DNA of 64,000 bases from Neobacillus mesonae (GCA_023715865.1 JAMBOW010000006.1:1-64000); one strand, 5' to 3'; shown: positions 18,168 through 26,384, numbered from the stretch's first letter. Program-made: numbers and translations. The notes: a model not told the origin generated them from the sequence alone.

Positions 18168-18680
18168 TTGGATTTTAAAGATTACATTCGGGTTATTCCT
18201 GATTTTCCGCAGCCCGGAATCAGCTTCAAGGATATTACAACACTGCTGAAGGACGGCGAGATGTATCGCAAGGCCGTGGACGAAATTAAGCAGCTTGTAT
18301 CTGATTTGAAAATTGACGTGATTGCGGGCCCTGAAGCACGCGGCTTCGTTGTAGGAGCACCGCTTGCTTATGCACTGGGTGTCGGTTTTGCGCCAATCCG
18401 TAAAAGCGGTAAACTACCAGGTGAAACCATTGAAATCGGATATGATCTCGAATACGGAAAAGATAAATTGGCTATGCATGTAGATTCCATCGAAAAAGGC
18501 CAAAATGTACTGATTGCTGATGATTTGCTCGCAACAGGCGGTACAATTGCGACTTCCGTAAATCTTGTTCGTCAGTTGGGTGGAAACGTAGTTGGCGCTG
18601 CATTCCTTATCGAGCTTGAAGAATTGAATGGCAGAGATAAACTTACTGACGTTAATGTTTATTCGTTAATGAAATACTAA
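18168..18680 (+). CDS. apt: Adenine phosphoribosyltransferase
   Basis: Apt salvages adenine with PRPP to give AMP. The 170-aa protein shows VIPDFPQPGISFKDITTLL at the N-terminus, GPEARGFVVGAPLAYAL, and the PRPP-binding loop VLIADDLLATGGT. The start is TTG 18168 after AGGAGGA (18154-18160). Confidence 0.96.
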   Translation: MDFKDYIRVIPDFPQPGISFKDITTLLKDGEMYRKAVDEIKQLVSDLKIDVIAGPEARGFVVGAPLAYALGVGFAPIRKSGKLPGETIEIGYDLEYGKDKLAMHVDSIEKGQNVLIADDLLATGGTIATSVNLVRQLGGNVVGAAFLIELEELNGRDKLTDVNVYSLMKY

Positions 18681-18741
18681 TAGTCGAGGTTTCCCGGGAA
18701 ATATTTGACTAAACTTGTTATTAAAAAGGTCTACTATGTTA

Positions 18742-18780
18742 AAAGAGGTGCTCCAGCATATGCTGGAGCACCTCTTTCTT
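18742..18780. terminator. Bidirectional terminator between apt and the uracil permease gene
   Basis: A 36-bp perfect palindrome (18742-18777): a 16-bp stem with an ATAT loop, A-rich on the left and T-rich on the right, so it can serve both convergent genes. Confidence 0.9.
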
Positions 18781-18797
18781 TGTTCTGCTAATTGAGT

Positions 18798-20084
18798 TTA
18801 ATGTGCAGAGTTGTCTTCGCGTTCATTCATCATGCCGAGCTTCTCGAAAAGATAGAACAGGAGACTTAGTATCATCCCAACGATCGTTGCCAATGCCATT
18901 CCTTTAAGCTGGATGTCCCAGATTGAAAGAGTGGCGCCGCTGAGACCTGTTACAAAAACGAGTGTTGTCAGCAGCATGTTTTTCGTTTTGGAAAAATCAA
19001 CTTTTTGTTCAACAAAAATACGAAATCCAGACGCAGCGATAATTCCGAATAAAAGAAGCGATACGCCCCCCATTACGGCTGTAGGAATGTTGGAAACGAC
19101 AGCCGTAAACGTACCTGAGAATGAAAGTACAATGGCGATAATTGCGGCCCCGCCGATAACGAATATGGAGTATACACGAGTTAAGGCCATAACGCCGATA
19201 TTTTCTCCATAAGTCGTGTTTGGCGTAGATCCGACGAATCCAGAGATCACTGTTGAAATTCCGTTACCGAAGAGGGAACGATGAAGACCGGGATCCTTGG
19301 AAAGATCTTTGCCCACGATGCTGCCTGTAACAAGCAGATGACCGATATGCTCTACGATAACAACCAGAGCTACAGGGAGAATTGAAATGATTACACCGAT
19401 ATCCCAAGTCGGAGTCGTAATCTTAGGACCCTTGATCAAGCTGGCGTCCGTAATGCTGGATAAATCGACAACTCCCATCATGATAGCGAGGAGGTAACCG
19501 ACCACAATCCCGATTAGAATATGAATGATTTTTGCAAAGCCTCGGAACAAGATGGATCCTAGCGCGGTGACGCCAAGAGTTACCATAGACAAAGTAATGG
19601 TTGTCGCATCTGGAGACCAACCCTCTTCCGTTCCGATTAAACCAGCCATCCCAGCTGCTACAGGAACAAGCTCAAGTCCAATAAGAGCCACAACAGCGCC
19701 CATGACTGCCGGAGGGAAAAGAACGTCCAGCCATTTGGTACCCGTATACTTAATAACCAGAGCAACCAGGCAGAACACAATCCCTGTTACGATAAAAGCG
19801 CTGAGTGCCATGGAATATCCGTTATCAGGATGATCAATCAGCACTGCCGAGACAGGAGCGATAAAAGCGAAGCTTGAACCAAGGTAAGCAGGAATTTTTC
19901 CTCTACATATAAATATGTAAAGCAGTGTCCCTAGTCCGTTCATTAATAGGATCATGCCTGGATCGACACCAAAAATATTCGGTACCAGAACCGTACTGCC
20001 AAACATGGCAAACAAGTGCTGAATGCTTAATAAAAGCCCTGGACCCATCGGGAGCTTTTCATTAACTCCAATTTCACGCTGCAA
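18798..20084 (-). CDS. Uracil permease (NCS2 family)
   Basis: The 428-aa polytopic protein is of the nucleobase-ascorbate transporter type. Motifs include QHLFAMFGSTVLVPNIFGVDP (positions about 22-42), the YLGSSFAFIAPV segment, and GSTPNTTYGENIGVMALT near residue 280, all typical of uracil transporters UraA/PyrP. It starts at TTG (20084-20082) behind GGAGGAG on the minus strand. A TTGCAG/TATATT-like pair lies about 20120-20147 on that strand, with non-ideal spacing. No PyrR-type attenuator is recognisable. The neighbours apt and relA connect it with nucleotide metabolism. Confidence 0.88.
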   Translation of the reverse strand: MQREIGVNEKLPMGPGLLLSIQHLFAMFGSTVLVPNIFGVDPGMILLMNGLGTLLYIFICRGKIPAYLGSSFAFIAPVSAVLIDHPDNGYSMALSAFIVTGIVFCLVALVIKYTGTKWLDVLFPPAVMGAVVALIGLELVPVAAGMAGLIGTEEGWSPDATTITLSMVTLGVTALGSILFRGFAKIIHILIGIVVGYLLAIMMGVVDLSSITDASLIKGPKITTPTWDIGVIISILPVALVVIVEHIGHLLVTGSIVGKDLSKDPGLHRSLFGNGISTVISGFVGSTPNTTYGENIGVMALTRVYSIFVIGGAAIIAIVLSFSGTFTAVVSNIPTAVMGGVSLLLFGIIAASGFRIFVEQKVDFSKTKNMLLTTLVFVTGLSGATLSIWDIQLKGMALATIVGMILSLLFYLFEKLGMMNEREDNSAH

Positions 20085-20407
20085 AACTGTTCACTCCTCC
20101 ATTTTATTCGTACAAAATGTAATATAATTAGATGTAGCCTTCTGCAATCCTTAATAGATTATACAGTTTTCTGACTTTTTTCAATGAAATTCTTTTCTTT
20201 TTCATATGTCAGGTATGACATGAGATCTGAAAAAATGATGAGATGCTTTTAATTTGGTGGAAAAAGCATATGTTGTCATCTTATGACGACGGTTGACGTA
20301 GGCGCGGGTAAGCGTCATAATATTATAAAATCGCTTTTTCGGGGAACCTGTGTAGATGTAGATCGGCGGGTTCCATTTTATTATAGAAAGGAATCGGACA
20401 AGATTAG
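20085..20407. other. Divergent intergenic region uracil permease / relA
   Basis: No gene is seen in these 323 bases. On the plus strand there is a good promoter (20293-20321) and, in the relA leader, a GGAACC/GGTTCC hairpin (20343-20374) followed by ATTTTATT. The minus strand carries the permease leader. Confidence 0.6.
20293..20321 (+). promoter_or_regulatory. Putative sigma-A promoter of relA
   Basis: TTGACG (20293-20298) and CATAAT (20316-20321) are separated by 17 bases. The expected transcription start is about 80 bases before relA. Confidence 0.65.
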
Positions 20408-22585
20408 ATGGGCATAGAGCAATTACTGGAAAAGGCTGGAGCTTATATCAAAGAACCTGAGTTGTCCCGGATCCGTGAAGCCTACGAATTTGCTGATAAA
20501 GCTCATCACGGACAAACGCGCAAATCAGGCGAACCGTATATTTTGCACCCGCTCGCTGTTGCAGACATCGTCGTTAACATGCAGATGGACAGCACATCAA
20601 TTATTGCTGCCTTGCTTCATGATGTCGTTGAAGACACTACCGTAGCGCTGGACGAGATCCAAGAGAAGTTCGGGGATACCTGTGCGATGCTGGTAGATGG
20701 CTTGACCAAGCTTGAGCGTATTAAGTTTCGTTCAAAGGAAGAGCAGCAGAACGAGAACTACCGGAAGATGTTTATTGCAATGGCTCAGGATATCAGGGTC
20801 ATCGTCATTAAGCTTGCAGACCGTCTTCACAACATGCGTACGCTGAAATTTCAGTCCGAAGAAAGTCAGCGGCGTATTTCCTATGAGACGCTGGAGATAT
20901 TTTGTCCTATTGCCAACAGGCTAGGGATCTCGGCAATTAAATGGGAAATGGAGGACATTGCACTCCGATATTTAAATCCGCAGCAGTATTACCGCATTGC
21001 TAACTTAATGCATAAGAAGCGGGCTGAACGTGAGCAATATATTGATAATGTCATTGACCGTATTACGGATAAATTGGATGAAATGGGGATTCAAGCGGAT
21101 CTGTCCGGACGTCCTAAGCATATATATAGCGTTTATAAGAAAATGACGAGTAAGAACAAGCAGTTTAACGAAATTTATGACCTGCTTGCTATTCGCATTA
21201 TTGTAGATAACATTAAGGATTGCTACGCGACGTTAGGGATTATCCATACGCTGTGGAAGCCAATGCCTGGCAGATTCAAGGATTACATTGCCATGCCGAA
21301 AGCAAATATGTATCAGTCCCTCCATACGACAGTAGTAGGTCCGAATGGTGAGCCGACTGAGGTTCAAATCCGAACTTGGGATATGCACCGTACAGCTGAA
21401 TTCGGTATCGCCGCGCACTGGGCATATAAAGAAGGCGGAGGCAGTAACCTGGAGGACAGCATTACGTTCTTTAGAGAAATCCTGGAGCTTCAAAATGAGG
21501 CAAAGGATGCATCTGAATTTGTAGAATCACTCAAGATGGATTTCTTTTCGGATCTTGTTTTTGTATTTACGCCAAAAGGTGAAGTTATTGAACTTCCTGC
21601 CGGCTCTGTTCCGCTTGATTTTGCTTATCGCATTCACACGGAAGTGGGGAACCGCACAATCGGGGCTAAAGTAAACGGCCGGATCGTCCCTCTTGATTAT
21701 CAGCTTAAGACGGGCGATATTGTCGAGATTCTGACCTCCAAGCATTCGTACGGCCCTAGCCGTGACTGGCTGAAGATAGCCCAATCTTCTCATGCCAGAA
21801 GCAAAATTAAGCAATGGTACAAGAAAGAAAAACGCGAAGAAAATGTCGAAAAAGGTCGAGAAAGCCTCGAACGAGAGGTCAAACGGATTGGTCTTGAACC
21901 TTCTCAGTGGCTGACGGACGATAAATTACAGGAAGTCGCCAAACGGTTTGCGTTTAATGATATTGATGATATGCTGTCCGCGATCGGATTTAGCGGCATC
22001 ACGGCTTCACAAATTGTGACTCGTCTGACGGAGAAGCTTCGCAGAGAACAGGAAGAAGCGAACCTTCTTGAGCTGACAACAGAGCGTAAAGAAATTAAAG
22101 CTGCTCCGGAACGTAAAGTTCAGCATACGAACGGGGTTAAGGTTAAAGGAATTGATAACCTTCTGGTTCGTTTTGCCCGCTGCTGTAATCCGGTGCCTGG
22201 CGATGAAATTGTAGGTTACGTGACTCGCGGCCGGGGTGTCTCCGTCCATCGTACAGATTGTCCGAATCTGCCGTCTCTTGATCTTGAAGGGGAAGAGGCA
22301 GCTCGAGTCATTGAGGTAGAGTGGGAAAGTGAAAACGAAGCGGCTAACTACAGCGTGGATATTGAAATTACAGGCCATGACCGCAATGGTTTGCTCAATG
22401 AAGTGCTTCAGGCTGTGTCTGAAAGCAAGACGAATATATCTGCTGTTACCGGTCGTACCGATAAGAATAAGCTTGCTCAGGTTCACATGACCATTCTTAT
22501 TCGGAATACGGACCATCTGCAGTCGGTAGTAGAGCGCATTAAACGAGTCAAAGATGTCTATTCAGTACATCGGATTATGCAATAA
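20408..22585 (+). CDS. relA: Bifunctional (p)ppGpp synthetase/hydrolase Rel
   Basis: Makes and degrades the stringent-response alarmone. The 725-aa protein has the HD hydrolase domain (LLHDVVEDT near residue 75) and the synthetase domain with GRFKDYIAMPK; the RxKD form marks bifunctional enzymes. The TGS domain (VFVFTPKGEVIELP), zinc-finger region (ARCCNPVPGDEI, HRTDCPN) and C-terminal ACT domain (EITGHDRNGLLNEV) follow. It is followed 15 bases later by dtd. The apt-rel-dtd neighbourhood is as in B. subtilis, with the permease inserted. Confidence 0.97.
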   Translation: MGIEQLLEKAGAYIKEPELSRIREAYEFADKAHHGQTRKSGEPYILHPLAVADIVVNMQMDSTSIIAALLHDVVEDTTVALDEIQEKFGDTCAMLVDGLTKLERIKFRSKEEQQNENYRKMFIAMAQDIRVIVIKLADRLHNMRTLKFQSEESQRRISYETLEIFCPIANRLGISAIKWEMEDIALRYLNPQQYYRIANLMHKKRAEREQYIDNVIDRITDKLDEMGIQADLSGRPKHIYSVYKKMTSKNKQFNEIYDLLAIRIIVDNIKDCYATLGIIHTLWKPMPGRFKDYIAMPKANMYQSLHTTVVGPNGEPTEVQIRTWDMHRTAEFGIAAHWAYKEGGGSNLEDSITFFREILELQNEAKDASEFVESLKMDFFSDLVFVFTPKGEVIELPAGSVPLDFAYRIHTEVGNRTIGAKVNGRIVPLDYQLKTGDIVEILTSKHSYGPSRDWLKIAQSSHARSKIKQWYKKEKREENVEKGRESLEREVKRIGLEPSQWLTDDKLQEVAKRFAFNDIDDMLSAIGFSGITASQIVTRLTEKLRREQEEANLLELTTERKEIKAAPERKVQHTNGVKVKGIDNLLVRFARCCNPVPGDEIVGYVTRGRGVSVHRTDCPNLPSLDLEGEEAARVIEVEWESENEAANYSVDIEITGHDRNGLLNEVLQAVSESKTNISAVTGRTDKNKLAQVHMTILIRNTDHLQSVVERIKRVKDVYSVHRIMQ

Positions 22586-22600
22586 GGAGTATCGATCATC

Positions 22601-23044
22601 ATGAGAGTTGTATTGCAGCGCGTAAGTGAGGCAAAAGTAACAGTAAATCATGAAGTAATTGGCCAAATTGAAAAAGGATTCTTGCTTCTCGTCGGGATTA
22701 CCCATGAAGACAGTGAGAAGGATGCTGACTATTTGGCAGAAAAAATCGCTGGACTGCGCATTTTTGAAGATGAAGCAGGAAAAATGAATGAGAGCATTAT
22801 GGATGTCAGCGGCGCCATCTTGTCTGTGTCTCAGTTTACGCTTTACGGAGATTCACGCAAAGGGAAGAGACCGAATTTCATGGCAGCTGCAAGACCAGAT
22901 GCGGCAGAGCCCTTGTATGAATATTTTAATAAGCAGCTTAGAAATAAAGGGCTGGTCGTTGAAACCGGAAAATTCGGCGCGATGATGGATGTGGCGCTCA
23001 CGAATGACGGACCGGTAACCTTGATTTTGGAAAGCAAGGCTTAA
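22601..23044 (+). CDS. dtd: D-aminoacyl-tRNA deacylase
   Basis: Dtd hydrolyses D-aminoacyl-tRNAs. The 147-aa protein begins MRVVLQRVSEAKVTV and carries both active-site signatures: SVSQFTLYGD near residue 77 and NDGPVTLILES at the C-terminus. It is probably cotranscribed with rel. Confidence 0.96.
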   Translation: MRVVLQRVSEAKVTVNHEVIGQIEKGFLLLVGITHEDSEKDADYLAEKIAGLRIFEDEAGKMNESIMDVSGAILSVSQFTLYGDSRKGKRPNFMAAARPDAAEPLYEYFNKQLRNKGLVVETGKFGAMMDVALTNDGPVTLILESKA

Positions 23045-23085
23045 ATCACTTGTTCTGCAACTGTTACAATGTTTAGATTAATTGC

Positions 23086-23142
23086 AAAGGCACCGGGACA
23101 TACTAGGTATTGAATATCCTAGTAAGGACGGTGTCTTTTTTT
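23086..23142 (+). terminator. Terminator after rel-dtd
   Basis: AAAGGCACCG (23086-23095) pairs with CGGTGTCTTT (23129-23138) with one G-U pair. An inner ACTAGG/CCTAGT stem lies within (23102-23107 with 23118-23123). Seven T end the hairpin. Confidence 0.85.
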
Positions 23143-23310
23143 ATGCGACAGTCATTAAAGCAAACAAATATGAAGGATTGCATGCTGCTTCTGCCAGGTA
23201 GTGTCAATGAAGCGATGCATTTGGCCAACTTAGCGGCAGCACATACACTCTCGCTGTTCGAAACAACATCTATCGATAAGCCGGCAAAAATCCGTCTGCC
23301 ACGCTCATAA
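23143..23310 (+). CDS. Possible 55-aa protein of unknown function
   Basis: The frame opens with ATG directly after the T-run of the preceding hairpin and ends at TAA inside the next hairpin. The product is MRQSLKQTNMKDCMLLLPG followed by a helical stretch (SVNEAMHLANLAAAHTLSLF) and a basic tail. I do not recognise it. A GGACGGTG stretch (23126-23133) could serve as ribosome site but would be closed within the upstream hairpin. The coding status is uncertain. Confidence 0.3.
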   Translation: MRQSLKQTNMKDCMLLLPGSVNEAMHLANLAAAHTLSLFETTSIDKPAKIRLPRS

Positions 23311-23356
23311 AGGCTATTCTCTTGGGGGTATGATCTCTCAAGGGAATGGCCTTATT
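23310..23356 (+). terminator. Hairpin closing the 55-aa frame
   Basis: A 15-bp stem (23310-23324 with 23339-23353), including two G-U pairs, with a 14-base loop. The T-run afterwards is poor (TTATTACG). Confidence 0.6.
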
Positions 23357-23495
23357 ACGTTTGAGTTAAGTGAACTAATGCGAAGTGATAGACGCCGATC
23401 TGTACAGTTATTTTCACTATTCGATGTTATAAATGAAAGAATTACGGGTAAAGAATAATCGAGGCGATAACTGCCTTGAAAGGAGACGATAATCT

Positions 23496-24002
23496 ATGAG
23501 TAAAGTAGCATTTTTGTTAGCAGATCAATTTGAAGATTCAGAAATGAAAGTTCCATATGATGAAGTAAAAAAAGCAGGGCACGAAGCCGTGATTATCGGC
23601 CTTGAGGCGGGTACGACGGTAAAAGGTAAACAAGGTAAAGAAGAGTATAAAATTGAAAAGGCCATTACTGATGTAACTGCAGCTGATTTTGACGCTGTCG
23701 TCATTCCTGGAGGTTCTTCACCTGAAAATCTTCGGTTGAACGACAGTATTCTGAAGTTCGTTACTGAGGTAAACCAAGCGAAGAAGCCAATCGCGGCAAT
23801 TTGCCACGGACCTCAAATTTTGGCCAGCGCGGATCTGCTGAAGGGCCGTACGATTACTTCCTATCCGCCGCTTAAAGACGATATGGTCAATGCAGGGGCT
23901 GAGTTCCGCGATGAGGAAGCGGTTGTGGATGGTAATTTTATTACTTCCCGCACACCACAGGATGAACCAGCATTTGTGCGTGAAATTCTGAATGTTCTGT
24001 AA
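23496..24002 (+). CDS. DJ-1/PfpI family protein (YraA/YfkM-like)
   Basis: The 168-aa protein has the class I glutamine amidotransferase-like fold. VAFLLADQFEDSEMKVPYDE opens it, VVIPGGSSPENLR follows, and the nucleophile elbow AICHGPQ carries the reactive Cys near residue 104. The TSYPPLKDDMVNAGAE stretch is typical of the PfpI branch. Relatives YraA and YfkM are general-stress proteins with suggested deglycase or protease activity; the activity here is unproven. AAAGGAG precedes the ATG. Confidence 0.88.
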   Translation: MSKVAFLLADQFEDSEMKVPYDEVKKAGHEAVIIGLEAGTTVKGKQGKEEYKIEKAITDVTAADFDAVVIPGGSSPENLRLNDSILKFVTEVNQAKKPIAAICHGPQILASADLLKGRTITSYPPLKDDMVNAGAEFRDEEAVVDGNFITSRTPQDEPAFVREILNVL

Positions 24003-24069
24003 AGCTTATTAAATCAAAGTATTCATTTGCAGACTTACAATGGATAACCATTCTAAAGGAGGGTATGTC

Positions 24070-24507
24070 ATGTCAAAAAGGATACAAGCGTATTTCAGGA
24101 CCGAGGATGATGCTGAAGGAGCAAGAACATCACTGCAGGTATTTGCTACCGAACAACTGGAGGTAGGGACTCTTGATTCTTCGATTGGAAGATCAAGTCG
24201 AATTCTCATTCCCCTTGTACCGCAAAACAATGTGGGAGGGGTAAATTCAACAGGTGCAGTTGGAACAGCTGCAGGAACACAAGCTGAGGCCGTTATACCT
24301 GTCGTTACAGATCGTGACCGCGATGATGTGGCGGCAGCAAATATAAACGGGAACAGGGAAGGCGGACTGCTGAATGCGGAGGATGTATCTTCTGATGACT
24401 ATGACGACCTCCGTTATGTGTTATCCGCGAAGGTGAGAGACGATGAATACGATCAAATTGTAAATAAAATCCGCTCTAACGGCGGTTATGTTGAAGTATT
24501 TGATTAA
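24070..24507 (+). CDS. Small protein of unknown function, possibly stress-related
   Basis: The 145-aa soluble protein has a beta-alpha-beta start (MSKRIQAYFRTEDDAEGART), a Gly/Ala-rich centre (about residues 62-90) and an acidic C-terminal domain (RYVLSAKVRDDEYDQIVNKI) ending GGYVEVFD. The two ends look like halves of a small ferredoxin-like or YflT-type domain around a flexible Gly-rich linker; this is a guess. ATG 24070 follows AAAGGAGGG (24058-24066 region). It lies just after the PfpI-like gene and may share its transcript. Confidence 0.65.
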   Translation: MSKRIQAYFRTEDDAEGARTSLQVFATEQLEVGTLDSSIGRSSRILIPLVPQNNVGGVNSTGAVGTAAGTQAEAVIPVVTDRDRDDVAAANINGNREGGLLNAEDVSSDDYDDLRYVLSAKVRDDEYDQIVNKIRSNGGYVEVFD

Positions 24508-24551
24508 TTGGAAAATCGTAGATTAGTCAATAAACGGATTTTGCGATCTTG

Positions 24552-24580
24552 TTGACATTAAGCGCTTTCAAATTTGTAAT
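24552..24580 (+). promoter_or_regulatory. Orphan promoter with palindrome and cre-like site
   Basis: A perfect TTGACA (24552-24557) is followed 17 bases later by TGTAAT (24575-24580), or 19 bases later by TAATAT. A 10-bp inverted repeat TTTGTAATAT / ATATTACAAA (24573-24582 and 24590-24599, 7-base spacer) covers the -10 and start region. The spacer contains ATTAAGCGCTTTCA (24557-24570), matching 12 of 14 positions of the CcpA cre consensus. No gene follows before the hairpin at 24616. Confidence 0.45.
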
Positions 24581-24615
24581 ATATACGTAATATTACAAAC
24601 ATCAATCTTTAATAT

Positions 24616-24650
24616 ATGCTGTTTATAATAACAGCATGACCCCCTTTTTT
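24616..24650 (+). terminator. Hairpin with T-run
   Basis: ATGCTGTT (24616-24623) pairs with AACAGCAT (24630-24637) around a TATAAT loop. GACCCCC and six T follow. The T-run is seven bases from the stem, so activity is uncertain. Confidence 0.45.
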
Positions 24651-24663
24651 AATATATCCTTTG

Positions 24664-24692
24664 AACCTACAAACCGTTTTGTAGGTTTTTTT
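24664..24692 (+). terminator. Strong terminator upstream of the hisS promoter
   Basis: A perfect 10-bp stem AACCTACAAA/TTTGTAGGTT with a CCGT loop, followed by five more T. Confidence 0.9.
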
Positions 24693-24748
24693 CTGTCTTC
24701 ATGCCCCAATAAGTTGACCTGGCATGTAATTTTCTTTTTGTAAAATGC

Positions 24749-24777
24749 TTGACTTTAACGTATGGGTTCATTACAAT
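24749..24777 (+). promoter_or_regulatory. Sigma-A promoter of the hisS T-box transcript
   Basis: TTGACT (24749-24754) and TACAAT (24772-24777) are separated by exactly 17 bases. Transcription would begin near 24784. Confidence 0.8.
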
Positions 24778-24783
24778 CGAACA

Positions 24784-25092
24784 ATAATATATGGATATAT
24801 AAAGTGATTTGATGACAGGACCAAGTACTCCGTGCCCCACATGCTTAGAGATGAATCCCTTAGGCTGGAAGGATTCTCATGATGACCGGACGAATGACTT
24901 CCTCGAGAACGGGCGGCGAAAGCAATATGGGCAATTAGCCGTACCGCGCTGGCGAGCGTTACACGCCTTAAAGCGAACGGATGATGTTGAGTCATCGTTC
25001 GGAATGTGGGTGGTACCACGGTAGATTCTTGCTTACGGCAATCTCTCGTCCCTGTTTCATAATTGAGACAGGGCGGGGGATTTTTTTGTTTT
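24784..25092 (+). promoter_or_regulatory. T-box leader of hisS
   Basis: The conserved T-box sequence GGGTGGTACCACGG lies near 25008-25021 and is followed by a terminator helix, so antiterminator and terminator can compete. Stem I can be drawn with base 24802-24811 pairing 24891-24900. An AGTA motif is at 24824-24827 and a distal GAATCC/GGATTC helix at 24853-24858 with 24871-24876. The specifier is not resolved by eye; GAC triplets occur at 24884-24886 and 24889-24891, and CAT at 24878-24880. The acceptor bulge reads TGGT. Confidence 0.85.
25042..25087 (+). terminator. T-box terminator of hisS
   Basis: A long helix (25042-25058 with 25065-25080), with one bulged T and several G-U pairs, closes a six-base loop and is followed by seven T. 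Confidence 0.88.
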
Positions 25093-25139
25093 TCATAATA
25101 TCAGAAAGTTTCAGTTTAAAAGTGATGGAGGGATGAAAG

Positions 25140-26384
25140 ATGGCTTTTCAAAAACCGACAGGAACACAGGATCTGCTCCCTGGTGTAGTAGAGAAATGGC
25201 AGTACGTTGAGGGAAAAGTAAGAGATATCTGCGGACGCTTTAACTATCGGGAAATCCGGACTCCGATATTTGAACAGACTAATCTGTTCGAACGCGGTGT
25301 GGGAGAAACGACCGATATCGTAGAAAAGGAAATGTACACCTTTAAAGATAAAGGTGACCGGAGCATGACACTTCGGCCGGAGGGTACAGCAGGAGTTGTT
25401 CGTTCTTATGTGGAGAACAAGCTATATGGAGAACCGGACGTAACGAAATTGTATTATACCGGTCCAATGTTCAGATATGAGCGGCCTCAGGCTGGGCGGC
25501 AGCGTCAATTTCACCAGTTTGGTGTTGAAGCTTTTGGTTCAGTGGACCCGGCGATTGATGCTGAGGTGATTGCGCTGGGATATCAGTTCTGCCGGGAGCT
25601 TGGACTTCAGGGCGTTACCGTAGAACTGAATTCGGTTGGGAATGCGGAGAGCCGAGCTGCTTATCGTGAGACTTTGCTGGCATTCCTTAATCCGATGAGA
25701 GAGACGCTTTGCAAGGATTGTCAGTCCAGGATGGATCGCAATCCGCTGCGCGTGCTTGACTGTAAAGTGGATCAGGAAAAATTCACGGATGCACCTTCGA
25801 TTCTGGACAGTCTTAGCGAAGAAGAAACGAATCACTTTAAGAAGGTACAGTCCTACTTGGACGGTATGGAAATTCCATATACACTGAATCACCGTCTGGT
25901 GCGTGGACTTGATTATTACACCATGACCGCGTTTGAGCTTAAAGCTGAGGGAATCGGAGCTATTGATACGATTGGCGGCGGCGGACGATATAACGGGCTA
26001 GTCGGGGATATCGGCGGACCGGATCAGCCGGGGATCGGCTTTGGAATCGGGCTGGAGCGTATCCTGCTGATTCTGGATAAGCAGGGAGTAGAGCTTAATG
26101 CGGTGAAACCGCTGGATGTGTATTTTGTTGCACTTGGCGAAGCTGCTGAGACTGAGGTAACGACGCAGATCTTTAAGCTGCGCCAAGCTGGATTCAGCGC
26201 TGAGCGCGATTATTTGGGCCGTAAGATGAAGGCCCAAATGAAATCAGCCGATCGCCTGAAGGCGCGGTATACCGCGATTCTCGGCGAGGATGAGCTTGAG
26301 CGTGGAGAAGTTACGCTCAAGTCTATGGAAGACGGCGAGCAGCGTACGGTGAAGCTCGCCGACCTGGTATCGGCGCTGCAATAG
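25140..26384 (+). CDS. hisS: Histidyl-tRNA synthetase
   Basis: A class II synthetase of 414 aa. Motif 1 is in the N-terminal region (FNYREIRTPIFEQTNLF), motif 2 in MFRYERPQAGRQRQFHQ, and motif 3 in GIGFGIGLERIL. The histidine-specific LVRGLDYYTMTAFE stretch is near residue 258. The C-terminal anticodon-binding domain ends LADLVSALQ. GGAGGG precedes the ATG. It is controlled by the T-box leader and lies upstream of aspS, as in the B. subtilis hisS-aspS operon, but with 723 bases of repeat-rich DNA between the two. Confidence 0.97.
   Translation: MAFQKPTGTQDLLPGVVEKWQYVEGKVRDICGRFNYREIRTPIFEQTNLFERGVGETTDIVEKEMYTFKDKGDRSMTLRPEGTAGVVRSYVENKLYGEPDVTKLYYTGPMFRYERPQAGRQRQFHQFGVEAFGSVDPAIDAEVIALGYQFCRELGLQGVTVELNSVGNAESRAAYRETLLAFLNPMRETLCKDCQSRMDRNPLRVLDCKVDQEKFTDAPSILDSLSEEETNHFKKVQSYLDGMEIPYTLNHRLVRGLDYYTMTAFELKAEGIGAIDTIGGGGRYNGLVGDIGGPDQPGIGFGIGLERILLILDKQGVELNAVKPLDVYFVALGEAAETEVTTQIFKLRQAGFSAERDYLGRKMKAQMKSADRLKARYTAILGEDELERGEVTLKSMEDGEQRTVKLADLVSALQ

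Larger units (their letters stand above)
24508..25139 (+). other. Regulatory region between the 145-aa gene and hisS
   Basis: This gene-free stretch of 632 bases contains, in order: an orphan promoter with operator-like palindrome (24552-24599), two hairpins with T-runs (24616-24650 and 24664-24692), the hisS promoter (24749-24777), and the T-box leader with its terminator (24784-25092). Confidence 0.75.

Noticed and set aside
23426..23451. Sigma-B-type promoter (GTTATA, 14 bases, GGGTAA) before the PfpI-like gene
   Set aside because: Both elements deviate from consensus, and I am not sure that this lineage has sigma-B; not strong enough to list as a feature.
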